27,402 bases of DNA from JBFLXN01 sp040755715 [NCBI: Candidatus Edwardsbacteria bacterium]. Lineage in GTDB: Bacteria; Edwardsbacteria; AC1; JBFLXN01. Below are positions 1 through 10,030 of the stretch, piece by piece (position 1 is the first letter of the stretch; every line of letters starts with the position of its first letter). The position numbers were made by a program, and so were the translations under genes. The DNA is taken from positions 1 to 27,402 of the forward strand of contig JBFLXN010000013.1 in NCBI GenBank assembly GCA_040755715.1. Direction: 5' to 3'. A model generated the notes under the pieces. The model was not told where the DNA came from, searched no databases, and saw only the letters and a program-made list of their open reading frames with translations.

Positions 1-15
1 ACACTGACAAACGTT

Positions 16-164
16 TAAGCCTTCTGGGCTTGTTCTTCTCTTGTCCCCCGACAAGTCGGGGGAAGAAAGACAGCCCAAGCCCCGATAAATCGGGGCTTCA
101 GGGCCTCCTCAAAAGCACAAGAAAAGTTGCCTCATAGGCTTATATTATTGTGCCAGAAGGCTTA
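16..164. repeat. Long imperfect palindrome enclosing two GC-rich hairpins
   Basis: The outer arms 16-27 and 153-164 are perfect 12-base reverse complements. Inside them the similarity continues imperfectly (AAGCCTTCTGGGCTTG-type sequence against AAGCCTATGAGGC). Two compact hairpins lie in the loop: 45-62 (CCCCCGA, short loop, TCGGGGG) and 77-98 (AAGCCCCGAT, AA, ATCGGGGCTT). No T-run follows either hairpin, so they are not ordinary intrinsic terminators. Confidence 0.8.
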
Positions 165-229
165 CAGGCAGATTTTGAGCCAAAATTTAACAAAGCACTG
201 AAAATGTTCGGCAGACAGGCAAAATGACA

Positions 230-285
230 TATCAAAATACAAAATATCTGGCGAAGCAACTTTTTTTGATATTTACATTTTGATA
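230..285. repeat. AT-rich imperfect palindrome
   Basis: TATCAAAATACAAAATATC (230-248) pairs with GATATTTACATTTTGATA (268-285) around a loop of about 19 bases. It lies directly upstream of the NuoG-like gene. It uses the same CAAAAATCAAATATC-type vocabulary as the gaps near 10000, 10250 and 16900. Confidence 0.75.
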
Positions 286-303
286 TTTCAAAAAGAGAAG
301 ACT

Positions 304-2721
304 ATGAAGAACATTACCCTCACCATTGATGGTCAAGAAGTGACTATAGAAGAAAACAAAACCGTCCTGGAAGCGGCTAAGAAAGCAAATATCTATATCC
401 CGACACTCTGCACTCACAAGTATCTTTCCCCCTACGGTGCTTGCAGGTTGTGTATCGTGGAAATTGAAGGGATAAAAGGATTTCTTACTGCCTGCACCAT
501 CCCAGTCAGTCCGGAAATGATTGTCAAAACAAATACAGAGAAAATTCAACAGTTAAGAAAGACCATTCTGGAACTTATTCTAACCACTCATCCGAATGCC
601 TGTCTATTCTGCGAAAAGAAAAAGGAGTGTGAGAAATACCAAGAGTGCATCCAAAAATCGTCCGTAACCACTGGATGTAAATTTTGTCCTAAGAACGACT
701 CCTGCGAATTGCAAAAGGTAACGGATTATGTTGGTTTAGAGAGATTGCGATTTTCCACACAGTTTCGGGAATTTTCCGTAGAAAGAGATGACCCATTTTT
801 TGATAGAAATTATAATCTCTGCATTCTCTGCGGACGCTGTGTGAGAGTTTGTGAAGAAGTGCGAGGGGCGTCAATCATTGGCTTTGTCAATAGAGGAGTC
901 CAAACTATCGTCGGCACAGGTTTCGGAAGGAATCATTTAGATGCTAATTGCCAGTTTTGTGGAGCGTGTATAGATGTCTGTCCTACCGGTGCTCTTTCTG
1001 AACGATTCAGTAAATGGCAGGGCATACCCGATTGTTCTGTAGTGACAACCTGTCCGCATTGCAGTGTTGGTTGCCAGATTAGTCTGAATGTAAAAAATGG
1101 AAGGGTGATTAGTTCAACTCCTGCTGATAACCAAATCTGTCTGAAAGGGAGATTTGCGGTGGCTCCATTGGTTTATCATCCAAAGAGAGTAACAAGTCCC
1201 TGCCTCAAGAAAAATGATAGAATTTTAGAGGTGAGCTGGAATGAAGCGTTGGATTTCATCGCAGAGAATTTTCTGAAATACAAAGGAGATAATTTTGCAG
1301 CGATTGTCTCACCTAATCTTACCAATGAAGATGCTTATATTGCCCAAAAATTTACAAGAGAAGTGATGGAAAGCGAAAATATTGATAGCTCACTTAGATT
1401 GACTTTCTCCGCCAATGCGGCAGTGGGTCTGGATTCGCTAAATCCAGATCTTTCGGAAATTGGCGAAGCGGGCTGTATCTTAGTTGTCGGAAGTGATATT
1501 CCTTACAGTCACCCCATAGTTACTTTAGAAATAAAGAAAGCGGTAAAAAATGGAGCGGAATTAGTCGTCGTTGACCCACGCCAGACTTCGCTTGCTTCAT
1601 TAGCCTCGCTTTGGCTCAAGATAAATCCTGGCACTGATTTGGCTCTGCTCTTTGCAACGGCTCAGATAATTCTTGAAGAAAAACAAAAAACAAAATTAAG
1701 ACAGATTGAAGAAATTACCAATATTCCTCAGGAACAAATCCAGCACCTCATTTCAATTCTCACTTCGGTGAAACCCCTAATCATAATTTATGGCACTGGT
1801 ATTACTCAGCAGGCACAAAGCACAAAGACTCTTCAGGCACTGCTCAGTTTGGCATTTGCTGCTGATGCGCAAGTCTTTCCACTTTGGGGACAGACGAATG
1901 CCAGAGGGTTAAATGAAGTTGGTTGCTTGGGCAAAGGGCTTTCTTATTTTGAAATTCTTGAAGCGATTGAGAAGGGAAAAATTAGATGCCTCTATTCAAT
2001 TGGTGAATCTTTTATAAGCGAAAAGGTCAAGCCAGAATTTTGGGTCGTTCAAGATTTGTTCTTCCCGGAAAATCTGCTTCCAGATGTCTTTTTGCCGGCG
2101 GCGAGTTTCGCTGAAATAGATGGCACTTACAATAATCTTGAAGGAAAAACAAAGGAGGTCAAGAAAGTGATTGAACCGGTAGAGAACTCAAAACCCGATT
2201 GGTGGATTTTATGCAAGATTGCCAAAAGATTGGGAGCGAAAGAATTTGAATATGAGCATATTTCTCAAATAACCACTGAGATTCAAAGAAAGGCAAGCCT
2301 TAAGAAAAAAGTAAAAATGCTTACAATGCTTAACATTTTCACCTCAGATTATGGAGAAATAAAGAAAATGTCAGACAGAAAATATCCATTTCTCTTAATC
2401 ACTGAATACAATTTCTTTAAATTTAGAAATACCCTCTTAAGCGAAAGAATCAAGGGTATCAGGAGATTGAGAGACGAAGAGACAATCAGAATGAATCCCC
2501 AGGATGCAGATACCTTAAAAATTTCTCCTGGGGACGAGATAAAACTAATTTCACCTTATGGTGAGACAACAGGTAGAGTCAAATTTTCTGAGAAAATTTC
2601 TCCAGGGCAACTATTCATAATTCTTACACCAGGTTCGCTTAATCTTGTTAGTAAACTCCTTGACCCAATTTCAAAAACTCCAAGTCTCAAACATTGTGGC
2701 GTGAGAATTGAAAAATTGTAA
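304..2721 (+). CDS. NuoG-like iron-sulfur electron transfer subunit
   Basis: A protein of 805 residues built like NuoG and the N-terminal part of NAD-linked formate dehydrogenase alpha subunits. It has a [2Fe-2S] ferredoxin domain (first ligand Cys36), a His/Cys cluster segment (TTHPNACLFC), a further CKFC...C segment, two [4Fe-4S] motifs (CILCGRCVRVC and CQFCGACIDVCP), then a molybdopterin-oxidoreductase fold opening with CPHCSVGC and ICLKGRF. Where formate dehydrogenases carry the catalytic Sec/Cys before HSPT, this protein reads LRLTF (about residues 364-368), so formate oxidation is unlikely. I infer that it wires electrons within a cytoplasmic complex. ATG 304 follows AAGAGAAG; an in-frame TTG at 280 is less likely. 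NfnA and NfnB genes follow, which points to a flavin-based bifurcating complex. NuoE/NuoF-like partners would be expected upstream of the window. Confidence 0.85.
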   Translation: MKNITLTIDGQEVTIEENKTVLEAAKKANIYIPTLCTHKYLSPYGACRLCIVEIEGIKGFLTACTIPVSPEMIVKTNTEKIQQLRKTILELILTTHPNACLFCEKKKECEKYQECIQKSSVTTGCKFCPKNDSCELQKVTDYVGLERLRFSTQFREFSVERDDPFFDRNYNLCILCGRCVRVCEEVRGASIIGFVNRGVQTIVGTGFGRNHLDANCQFCGACIDVCPTGALSERFSKWQGIPDCSVVTTCPHCSVGCQISLNVKNGRVISSTPADNQICLKGRFAVAPLVYHPKRVTSPCLKKNDRILEVSWNEALDFIAENFLKYKGDNFAAIVSPNLTNEDAYIAQKFTREVMESENIDSSLRLTFSANAAVGLDSLNPDLSEIGEAGCILVVGSDIPYSHPIVTLEIKKAVKNGAELVVVDPRQTSLASLASLWLKINPGTDLALLFATAQIILEEKQKTKLRQIEEITNIPQEQIQHLISILTSVKPLIIIYGTGITQQAQSTKTLQALLSLAFAADAQVFPLWGQTNARGLNEVGCLGKGLSYFEILEAIEKGKIRCLYSIGESFISEKVKPEFWVVQDLFFPENLLPDVFLPAASFAEIDGTYNNLEGKTKEVKKVIEPVENSKPDWWILCKIAKRLGAKEFEYEHISQITTEIQRKASLKKKVKMLTMLNIFTSDYGEIKKMSDRKYPFLLITEYNFFKFRNTLLSERIKGIRRLRDEETIRMNPQDADTLKISPGDEIKLISPYGETTGRVKFSEKISPGQLFIILTPGSLNLVSKLLDPISKTPSLKHCGVRIEKL

Positions 2722-2745
2722 GAAACACAGAGACCGCAGAGTATG

Positions 2746-2876
2746 AATAGTAGCGAGTAGAGAGTAGCAAGTAAAAAAGTTTATTGGGTTTACACAGTTT
2801 ATTGAGTTTATCGGATTATTAAACCCAATGAACCCAACAAACTCAATAAACCCAACAAACCTAACACTCGCTACTG
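2746..2876. repeat. Nested palindrome built of 9-base words
   Basis: The outer arms AGTAGCGAGT (2748-2757) and ACTCGCTACT (2866-2875) enclose an inner imperfect pair, 2779-2810 (GTTTATTGGGTTTA-type) against 2821-2860 (AAACCCAATGAACCC-type). It separates the NuoG-like gene from nfnA. Bases 2746-2773 recur at 26604-26631 with one difference, and the GGGTTTATT word recurs around the IVP gene at 17865. Confidence 0.85.
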
Positions 2877-2945
2877 CCGACCACGATGAAAATCGGGGGA
2901 GGCTTATCTTGTTTTTGCGTAATCTGCGAACTACAGGAGCAAAAA

Positions 2946-5172
<2,227 letters not shown>

Positions 5173-5192
5173 CCTCTTCCGAGGTGAAAAAA

Positions 5193-5450
5193 ATGTCTGA
5201 TAAACACTTTAAAGGTTCTGTTCACAAATTCAAGACAATCACAGAGCAGAATGATTGGGAGTTAAAAAAGCGGTTAGAAAATGGTGAAAAACTTGAGGAA
5301 ATTGATAGATTTGAATATATCAGATTAAAGGTTAAACCATACGCTAAAGGGATTTACCGCTTTAAAACTCTAAGAGAAAAGCAAACAGATGAGTTTATTA
5401 GAATTATGACTGCTTGGGAGAAACTAACAGAAAATGAAAAGAATAGATAG
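5193..5450 (+). CDS. Small protein of unknown function paired with a nucleotidyltransferase
   Basis: I do not recognise this 85-residue protein. It is charged and rich in Lys and Glu, with a helical C-terminus (TDEFIRIMTAWEKLTENEKN) and no membrane segment or cysteines. ATG 5193 has GAGGTG at 5181-5186; an in-frame GTG at 5166 would overlap nfnB. It starts 20 bases after nfnB and overlaps the following nucleotidyltransferase by 17 bases, so the two probably work together. It lacks an R-x4-H motif, so it is not an obvious HEPN partner. A toxin-antitoxin-like role is possible but unproven. Confidence 0.7.
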   Translation: MSDKHFKGSVHKFKTITEQNDWELKKRLENGEKLEEIDRFEYIRLKVKPYAKGIYRFKTLREKQTDEFIRIMTAWEKLTENEKNR

Positions 5451-5931
5451 GACTTTTCTAAAAGTGTGTAAGAGTTTCAATGAGAATGGTGTGAAATATG
5501 TGGTCTGCGGCGCTTATGCCTGTAAATTGCATGGTATTGAGGAAATTTCTGGTCACGAAAGATCTACCATTGACTATGACTTCATCGTGGAACCATTAGA
5601 AGAGAACATGAAATTGATAAAAGAAGCCTTTAAAAATTTTAATCCTGAAGTAAAAGAATTACATAACAGTGACCTTAAAAAGTATCAAACTGTGAAAATT
5701 GCGGGAGAAACCGAAATAGACCTAATTTCTACTTTATGGCAGATAAATTATCAAAAGGCAACTCAAGATTTGATAATAAAAGAAGTAGAAGGTATTAAAA
5801 TTCCCGTGCTAAGTATTGATAAACTTATCTCAACCAAAAAGGACTCTTTTAGAGAGCGAGATAAAGCAGATGTATTCTGGTTAAATAAGATTAAAAAAAG
5901 GAATTGTGCATCATCGGAGAAAAAACTATGA
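5434..5931 (+). CDS. MNT-like nucleotidyltransferase
   Basis: A 165-residue protein of the DNA polymerase beta-type nucleotidyltransferase superfamily. The nucleotide-binding segment is KYVVCGAYACKLHG, and the metal-binding D-x-D is in TIDYDFIVEP. A later strand and helix (VLSIDKLISTKKDSFRERDK) match the C-terminal half of AbiEii/MNT-type proteins. The usual Gly-Gly or Gly-Ser before the first helix is Gly-Ala here. Family members modify protein or RNA partners with nucleotides, often as antitoxins; the substrate here is unknown. It overlaps the small upstream gene by 17 bases, and its stop overlaps the LeuC-like start in an ATGA, an odd coupling between a possible defence gene and a metabolic one. 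Confidence 0.8.
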   Translation: MKRIDRTFLKVCKSFNENGVKYVVCGAYACKLHGIEEISGHERSTIDYDFIVEPLEENMKLIKEAFKNFNPEVKELHNSDLKKYQTVKIAGETEIDLISTLWQINYQKATQDLIIKEVEGIKIPVLSIDKLISTKKDSFRERDKADVFWLNKIKKRNCASSEKKL

Positions 5932-7169
5932 GACAGACAATTATAGAAAAAATTTTATCAAAAGCATCGGGCAAACAAGTAAAAGTCGGAGAGAGAATCT
6001 GGGCAAAGTTGGATTTGGTGACAATGCGAGACTTCGGCGGGCCTAATGTGGTTCAGGAATATAAAAGTGCTTTTGGGAATAAACTTGTATTTGATGGTAA
6101 AAAGGTAGCCATCACTTTTGATTTGCATATTCCTCCACGAGATGAAAAGGTAGCACGAAATCAACAAATCTGCCGAGAATTTGTTAGAGAAACAGGGGCT
6201 TATCTGTTTGAGGTGAACACAGGTGTAGGACAACATATTCTTTTTGAGCAAGGCTTAGTTAAACCGTGGGATGTAATTGTTGGCACTGATAGCCATATGA
6301 ACCTTTTAGGAGTCTTTGGAGCTTTCGCCACTGGTGTGGGAACAACTGATATTGCGGCAGGCTTGGCCTACGGAAAACTGTGGTATAAGGTTCCCGAGAC
6401 ACATAAGTATATAATTGAAGGCGAACTTCCCAAATGGACATCTGCAAAAGATGTCATTTTACATACTTTGAAAGAAGTTAGAACAGATGGAGCAATATAC
6501 AAGGCGATAGAGTTCACTGGTAGCACTGTTGAGAAAATGTCACTGGCAGAAAGAATTACTCTGACAAGTATGGTAACAGAAATATCAGGAAAGGTCGGTT
6601 TCATTGAGCCCAATAAAGAGATTTTAAAATTTGTAGAAAGACGCAGTGGAGAGAGAGTCGAACCAATCAATGCTGATGTAGATGCCCAATACGAAAAAAT
6701 CATTAGATTTGATGTTTCTAAATTAGAACCACAGATTGCCTGTCCTCATTCACCAGACAATGTTAAACCTGTAAAAGAATTAGTCGGGCAAAAAATAGAC
6801 CAGGTGTTTATTGGTTCTTGCACCAATGGGAGGTATGAAGACTTAGAAATTGCGGCTAAGATTCTTAAGGGAAACAAGGCCAAAGCCAGACTGATTATCG
6901 TGCCAGCAACAATGGAGGTAGCCAGAGAAGCCTTAAGGAACAAATTGTATGAGATTTTCCTTTCTGCCGGTGCAGTAGTGACAAATCCTGGGTGTGCACT
7001 TTGCACCACTGGACATCCGGGAATCTTAGCCCCAGGGGAAATTATGGTCTCTACCTCCAATCGCAATTTTATTGGTAAATTGGGAAAGGATGCTTTTGTC
7101 TATCTGGCTTCACCAGCAACAGCCGCCGCCTGTGCTATTACCGGAGAAATTACCGACCCAAGGACATAA
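5928..7169 (+). CDS. Aconitase-family dehydratase large subunit (LeuC/HacA type)
   Basis: A 413-residue protein of the short LeuC type: 3-isopropylmalate or homoaconitate dehydratase large subunit, which moves a hydroxyl group on a branched acid using a [4Fe-4S] cluster. The cluster ligands are Cys298 (GSCTNGRYEDL), Cys356 and Cys359 (GCALCTTGHPG). Other family blocks are VGTDSHMNLLGVFGAFATGVG and VSTSNRNFIGKLG, ending in VYLASPATAAACAITGEITDPR. ATG 5928 has CGGAGA upstream; the in-frame TTG at 5904 would overlap more of the previous gene. No small subunit (LeuD) follows; an IVP gene and repeats occupy that spot, so the partner must be elsewhere. The exact substrate (isopropylmalate, homoaconitate or dimethylmalate) cannot be read from sequence. 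Confidence 0.85.
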   Translation: MRQTIIEKILSKASGKQVKVGERIWAKLDLVTMRDFGGPNVVQEYKSAFGNKLVFDGKKVAITFDLHIPPRDEKVARNQQICREFVRETGAYLFEVNTGVGQHILFEQGLVKPWDVIVGTDSHMNLLGVFGAFATGVGTTDIAAGLAYGKLWYKVPETHKYIIEGELPKWTSAKDVILHTLKEVRTDGAIYKAIEFTGSTVEKMSLAERITLTSMVTEISGKVGFIEPNKEILKFVERRSGERVEPINADVDAQYEKIIRFDVSKLEPQIACPHSPDNVKPVKELVGQKIDQVFIGSCTNGRYEDLEIAAKILKGNKAKARLIIVPATMEVAREALRNKLYEIFLSAGAVVTNPGCALCTTGHPGILAPGEIMVSTSNRNFIGKLGKDAFVYLASPATAAACAITGEITDPRT

Positions 7170-7180
7170 ATGAAGTAATC

Positions 7181-7211
7181 GTTATTAGTTATGAGTTAAT
7201 CGTTATTAGTC
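7181..7211. repeat. Left arm of inverted repeat around IVP gene 1
   Basis: This 31-base arm matches the reverse complement of 7611-7641 at 24 of 31 positions without gaps. It includes one of two direct copies of TAATCGTTATTAGT (7176-7189 and 7197-7210). The pair encloses the four-helix-bundle gene at 7217-7612. Confidence 0.8.
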
Positions 7212-7216
7212 AAATC

Positions 7217-7612
7217 ATGAGGGACAAAAAGGAAAGTTTCAAGAGTTTTGAAGAACTCGATTGCTGGAAAGCATGCAGAGAGGTAAGGCGATATATAACA
7301 AAATTAGTAAGAAAATATCCGTCTGAAGAGAAATTTCGTTTAATAGATGATATGCTCAGAGCGGCAAGATCAACTACTCATAATATTGCCGAGGGATTCG
7401 GAAGATTTCATTATCAGGAAAATATTCAGTTTTGTCGTCAATCTCGTGGTTCGCTTCATGAATTGAAGGATCAACTTATTTGTTCTTTAGACGAAGGTTT
7501 TATTAACCCTGATGATTATAAAGTGAGTGTAGAGTTAATTAACAAGGCATTAGCTTTATTAAATGGCTATATTAACTATCTTTCCAAAAGGAGAGCAGAT
7601 AAGAGCGATTGA
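7217..7612 (+). CDS. Four-helix-bundle protein, S23/IVP family (copy 1)
   Basis: A 131-residue protein of the 23S rRNA-intervening-sequence (IVP/S23) family. The signature parts are FEELDCWKACREVRRYI at the start, DDMLRAARSTTHNIAEGFGR in the centre, and RGSLHELKDQLICSLDEGFI. The family forms pentameric four-helix bundles and was first found inside 23S rRNA intervening sequences; relatives (Avd) serve diversity-generating retroelements. No rRNA or reverse transcriptase is visible nearby. The gene lies between inverted word repeats (7181-7211 and 7611-7641), and its last codons run into the right arm. It separates the LeuC-like gene from a second nucleotidyltransferase. Its role is unknown, possibly nucleic acid binding. 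Confidence 0.9.
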   Translation: MRDKKESFKSFEELDCWKACREVRRYITKLVRKYPSEEKFRLIDDMLRAARSTTHNIAEGFGRFHYQENIQFCRQSRGSLHELKDQLICSLDEGFINPDDYKVSVELINKALALLNGYINYLSKRRADKSD

Positions 7613-7660
7613 CTTATAACTTATAACATATAACTTATAACTTGTAACATATGACTTATG
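7611..7660. repeat. Right arm of inverted repeat around IVP gene 1
   Basis: A run of TTATAACATATAAC-type words, of which 7611-7641 pair with 7181-7211. The last words (CATATGACTTATGAC) contain the ATG of the next gene at 7658, so that start region is repeat-derived and has no evident Shine-Dalgarno site. Confidence 0.8.
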
Positions 7661-8179
7661 ACTAAAGCGTGTGAATTCTATAATAAAGCAACTAATTCAA
7701 AATTTGATATTATTGCGGAGTTCTTAAGTTTATTGCATAACGAAAGAATAAATTACTGTGTAATAGGTGGAGTGGCCATAAATGCATATTGTGAACCTTT
7801 AGTTACACTTGATTTTGACTGCGTTATAGCAAAAGATAGAATAATAGATTTGAAGGAAAAATTGAAATCAAAAGGATTTAAAATAAAGACACATCCACAT
7901 ACTTATGAAGTGACCCATCTTAACTCAGAAGTAAGGATACAGATTCAGCGAGATAACAGGTATCAAGAATTCATAAAAGGTGCTACTTTTTGCAAGGTGT
8001 TGGATTATAGAATGCGGGTGGCCAAGAAAGAAGATTTGCTGTGCGGTAAGTTATGGGCTTCTCAAGATAAGACACGAAATAAGTTGAAAAAAGAAAAGGA
8101 TATGCTTGACATCCATCGTTTGACTGATAAATATGCTGAGCTCAAGAAGTTGATGAATAAAAAATTTCAATCCGCTTAA
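7658..8179 (+). CDS. Nucleotidyltransferase, MNT/AbiEii-like (copy 2)
   Basis: A 173-residue polymerase-beta-type nucleotidyltransferase. The catalytic core is visible as INYCVIGGVAINAYCEP (Gly-Gly and helix) followed by TLDFDCVI (D-x-D). The C-terminal part, with KEDLLCGKLWASQ and KEKDMLDIHRLTD, is typical of stand-alone MNT proteins with one substrate-binding helix pair. It differs from the first nucleotidyltransferase at 5434 in both length and sequence. The start is taken at ATG 7658, inside the repeat arm that follows the IVP gene; the first 15 residues are weakly family-like. No partner gene follows; a palindrome and DUF4321 come next. Substrate unknown. Confidence 0.8.
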   Translation: MTKACEFYNKATNSKFDIIAEFLSLLHNERINYCVIGGVAINAYCEPLVTLDFDCVIAKDRIIDLKEKLKSKGFKIKTHPHTYEVTHLNSEVRIQIQRDNRYQEFIKGATFCKVLDYRMRVAKKEDLLCGKLWASQDKTRNKLKKEKDMLDIHRLTDKYAELKKLMNKKFQSA

Positions 8180-8184
8180 GGCGG

Positions 8185-8295
8185 ACCACGAAGACACGAA
8201 ATGGTAATATGCTGATACGAAATGAAAAACTTTTATACATAATCAGCATATCACCGTCTCAATACTGTGCTTTCTAAATTTCGGGCTTTCGTGGT
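8185..8295. repeat. Imperfect palindrome between nucleotidyltransferase and DUF4321 genes
   Basis: ACCACGAAGACACGAAA (8185-8201) pairs with 8279-8295 at 14 of 17 positions. The inner arms GGTAATATGCTGAT (8203-8216) and 8242-8255 pair at 13 of 14. A small hairpin TCCGC/GCGGA (8171-8185) overlaps the stop of the preceding gene. Confidence 0.85.
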
Positions 8296-8326
8296 TTAGG
8301 TGGTAAAAGAAAGAGGAATACCAAAA

Positions 8327-8587
8327 ATGCGAAAAAGAAGTGTGGGATTTTTCCTTCTTGTGATTCTCTTGGGAGGTTTAATCGGCAGTGCCGTTGGAGA
8401 ACTTATAGGTTATGTTCTCCCTTCAGGAGTAGTTAAGGATTTCTTTACGCGTTCGGTAACTCCACATTTTGCTCCGGTAACACTCAATCTCCTTGTTTGC
8501 ACGATTACCTTTGGCTTTGCCGCCAAACTCAATGTTGTTAGTCTGTTAGGGATGGTGCTTGTTTTCTATCTCCTCCGCTGGTTCTGA
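8327..8587 (+). CDS. DUF4321 small membrane protein
   Basis: An 86-residue protein with a basic N-terminus (MRKRS) and two hydrophobic helices: VGFFLLVILLGGLIGSAVGE and a C-terminal one (LNVVSLLGMVLVFYLL). The Gly-rich first helix, the LIGYVLPSG segment and the LNLLVCTITFGFAAKLN block fit the DUF4321 family, whose function is not known. ATG 8327 follows AGAGGA at 8312-8317; the in-frame upstream codon at 8300 lacks a ribosome site. It precedes tatA, separated by a palindrome. Confidence 0.8.
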   Translation: MRKRSVGFFLLVILLGGLIGSAVGELIGYVLPSGVVKDFFTRSVTPHFAPVTLNLLVCTITFGFAAKLNVVSLLGMVLVFYLLRWF

Positions 8588-8647
8588 AGAAATATGCAGA
8601 GGCCACAGAATATTCGCAGATTACAAAACTAAAAGGTTTAACCTGTA

Positions 8648-8723
8648 ACCACAAATGGATCCCATTAGAAATCTATATCATAGACAAGCAAGATAAGAGA
8701 TTTCTAACAGGTTTCATTGGTGG
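8648..8723. repeat. Imperfect palindrome upstream of tatA
   Basis: 8648-8674 (ending CATTAGAAATCT) pairs with 8698-8723 (starting AGATTTCTAACAGG), with an uninterrupted core AGATTTCTAA and a matching CATTGGTGG/CCACAAATG end. It lies before the tatA ribosome site. I see no promoter boxes I would defend. Confidence 0.75.
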
Positions 8724-8749
8724 CTAAAATTATATCAGGAGGTTTTAAA

Positions 8750-8968
8750 ATGAATATCGGACCTTGGGAATTGCTTTTAATCTTTCTGGTCGTTCTTCTG
8801 CTCTTCGGAGCAAGACGGTTGCCAGAAGTCGGAAAGTCATTGGGCCAGGCATTTCGAGAGTTTAAGAACGCTATGAAACAAGGACTGTCAGAGAATTCAG
8901 AAGAACCTACCTCGGAAGTGAAAAGTGAAAAGCGAAAAGCGAGAAACGAAGGAAACGAAAAAGCGTAA
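8750..8968 (+). CDS. tatA: Sec-independent protein translocase subunit TatA
   Basis: A 72-residue twin-arginine translocation pore subunit. It has a short N-terminal membrane helix (WELLLIFLVVLLLF), the hinge FGARRLPEVGKSLGQA and an amphipathic helix (FREFKNAMKQG), all diagnostic of TatA/TatE. ATG 8750 has a strong AGGAGG at 8737-8742. The charged tail (EVKSEKRKARNEGNEKA) is encoded by tandem GTGAAAAGCGAAAAGCG-type words that continue past the stop, so the end of the gene seems to have grown into intergenic repeat. No tatC is adjacent. Confidence 0.93.
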   Translation: MNIGPWELLLIFLVVLLLFGARRLPEVGKSLGQAFREFKNAMKQGLSENSEEPTSEVKSEKRKARNEGNEKA

Positions 8969-9056
8969 AGCGAAGAACGGAAAAAATTTTAAACTGAGGC
9001 GTTGTGCCAAATTTGTTTGGTGTTTGGAATTTGGTCATTGGTTATTAGAATTTATA

Positions 9057-9968
9057 ATGTATCCGACTTACCTTGATTTGTCTGAAACCAGCGAATTTTC
9101 AAATCGGGTAGAAAAAACCTGGCAGATGTTAGAAAAATGTGAGCTCTGTGGTAGAAAATGTAGAGTTAATAGACTTAGAGATGAAAAAGGAATTTGCCGC
9201 TCAGGAAAGGATATTTTAATTTCGAGTTTTAACGCTCACTTTGGTGAAGAACCACCTCTTTCTGGATTTTATGGCTCAGGCACGATTTTTCTCACTAATT
9301 GTAACTTGCATTGCGTCTATTGTCAAAATTATCCGATTAGCCAATTAGAAAACGGAAATAAGTATACTTTTGAAGAAGTAGCCCAAATGATGATTTCTTT
9401 GCAAAATAGAGGTTGTCATAACATAAATTTTGTTACCCCCACTCATTTTGTTCCTCAGATACTTAAATCACTTGAGATTGCTATTAAAAATGGACTGCAA
9501 ATCCCCATAGTGTATAATACCGGAGGTTATGATTCTATTGAGACCTTGCGTTTACTGGATGGAATTGTTGAGATCTATCTTCCAGACGCTCGTTATGGAG
9601 ATAGTAAAATTGCGGAGAAGTATTCTGGTTGCAAGAATTATGTGGAAATCAATCGGTCTGCTCTTAAAGAAATGCATCGTCAGGTGGGAGACTTGATTTG
9701 CGACCAGAGAGGAATTGCCAGGAAAGGTTTGATTATCAGGCATCTTGTTCTGCCTGGTGGACTGAGTGGCACAAGAGAAGTGATGCATTTCATTGCCGAA
9801 GAAATTTCACCAAAGACCTATATTTCTTTGATGGAGCAATATTTTCCGGCTTATCGGGCTTATGAATTTCCTCTTATTTCACGAAGAATTAACGACGAAG
9901 AATATGAAGAGGCAAAAAGAATAATGCGGGAAACTGGATTAGAAGAAGGTTGGTGGCAGGAGAGGTAA
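9057..9968 (+). CDS. PflX-like radical SAM protein (COG1313)
   Basis: A 303-residue radical SAM protein resembling PflX/pyruvate formate-lyase-activating homologues (COG1313). The catalytic [4Fe-4S] motif is CNLHCVYC, followed by the glycine-rich VYNTGGYDSIETL region and the YLPDARYGD segment. An extra N-terminal cysteine set (CELCGRKCRVNR ... GICR) may bind another cluster or zinc. Members probably activate a glycyl radical enzyme or modify a protein, but no glycyl radical enzyme is visible here. ATG 9057 is chosen because the family alignment begins at YPTYLDL; the in-frame extension upstream is repeat-derived (AAATTTGG-type words). No good ribosome site is seen. Confidence 0.85.
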   Translation: MYPTYLDLSETSEFSNRVEKTWQMLEKCELCGRKCRVNRLRDEKGICRSGKDILISSFNAHFGEEPPLSGFYGSGTIFLTNCNLHCVYCQNYPISQLENGNKYTFEEVAQMMISLQNRGCHNINFVTPTHFVPQILKSLEIAIKNGLQIPIVYNTGGYDSIETLRLLDGIVEIYLPDARYGDSKIAEKYSGCKNYVEINRSALKEMHRQVGDLICDQRGIARKGLIIRHLVLPGGLSGTREVMHFIAEEISPKTYISLMEQYFPAYRAYEFPLISRRINDEEYEEAKRIMRETGLEEGWWQER

Positions 9969-9975
9969 GATAGTT

Positions 9976-10030
9976 CAAATCAAAAATCAAAAATCAAATA
10001 TCAAATATCAAAAAGCAAAATGCAAAATAA
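9976..10030. repeat. Tandem CAAAAATCAAATAT words
   Basis: A run of CAAAAATCAAAAATCAAATATC-type words after the radical SAM gene. It also supplies the start codon of the small basic ORF at 10020. The same vocabulary returns at 10180-10228 in the same orientation and at 10264-10320 inverted. Confidence 0.8.

Larger units (their letters stand above)
1..303. other. Upstream non-coding stretch with two palindromes
   Basis: No gene can be supported here. One forward frame is open from base 3 to a TAG at 135-137 and continues in the same frame to a TGA at 225-227. Its last 29 residues after the TAG (containing VPEGLQADFEP) look protein-like and might be the decayed tail of an upstream gene, but I do not recognise them. 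The rest is palindromic (16-164 and 230-285). The following gene's start region has a purine-rich ribosome site just before 304. Confidence 0.5.

Noticed and set aside
45-98. GC-rich hairpins as rho-independent terminators
   Set aside because: Neither hairpin is followed by a T-run; the same holds for 14225-14244, 16839-16873 and 26676-26692.
138-227. C-terminal end of an upstream gene (VPEGLQADFEP...)
   Set aside because: The frame is interrupted by a TAG at 135-137 and starts inside a palindrome; I do not recognise the peptide, so it is noted only in the gap description.
304-2721. Calling the first gene formate dehydrogenase alpha subunit
   Set aside because: The domain order fits, but the catalytic Cys/Sec position reads LRLTF, so enzyme activity on formate is not supported.
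5193-5450. HEPN toxin partner for the nucleotidyltransferase
   Set aside because: No R-x4-6-H motif is present in the 85-residue protein.
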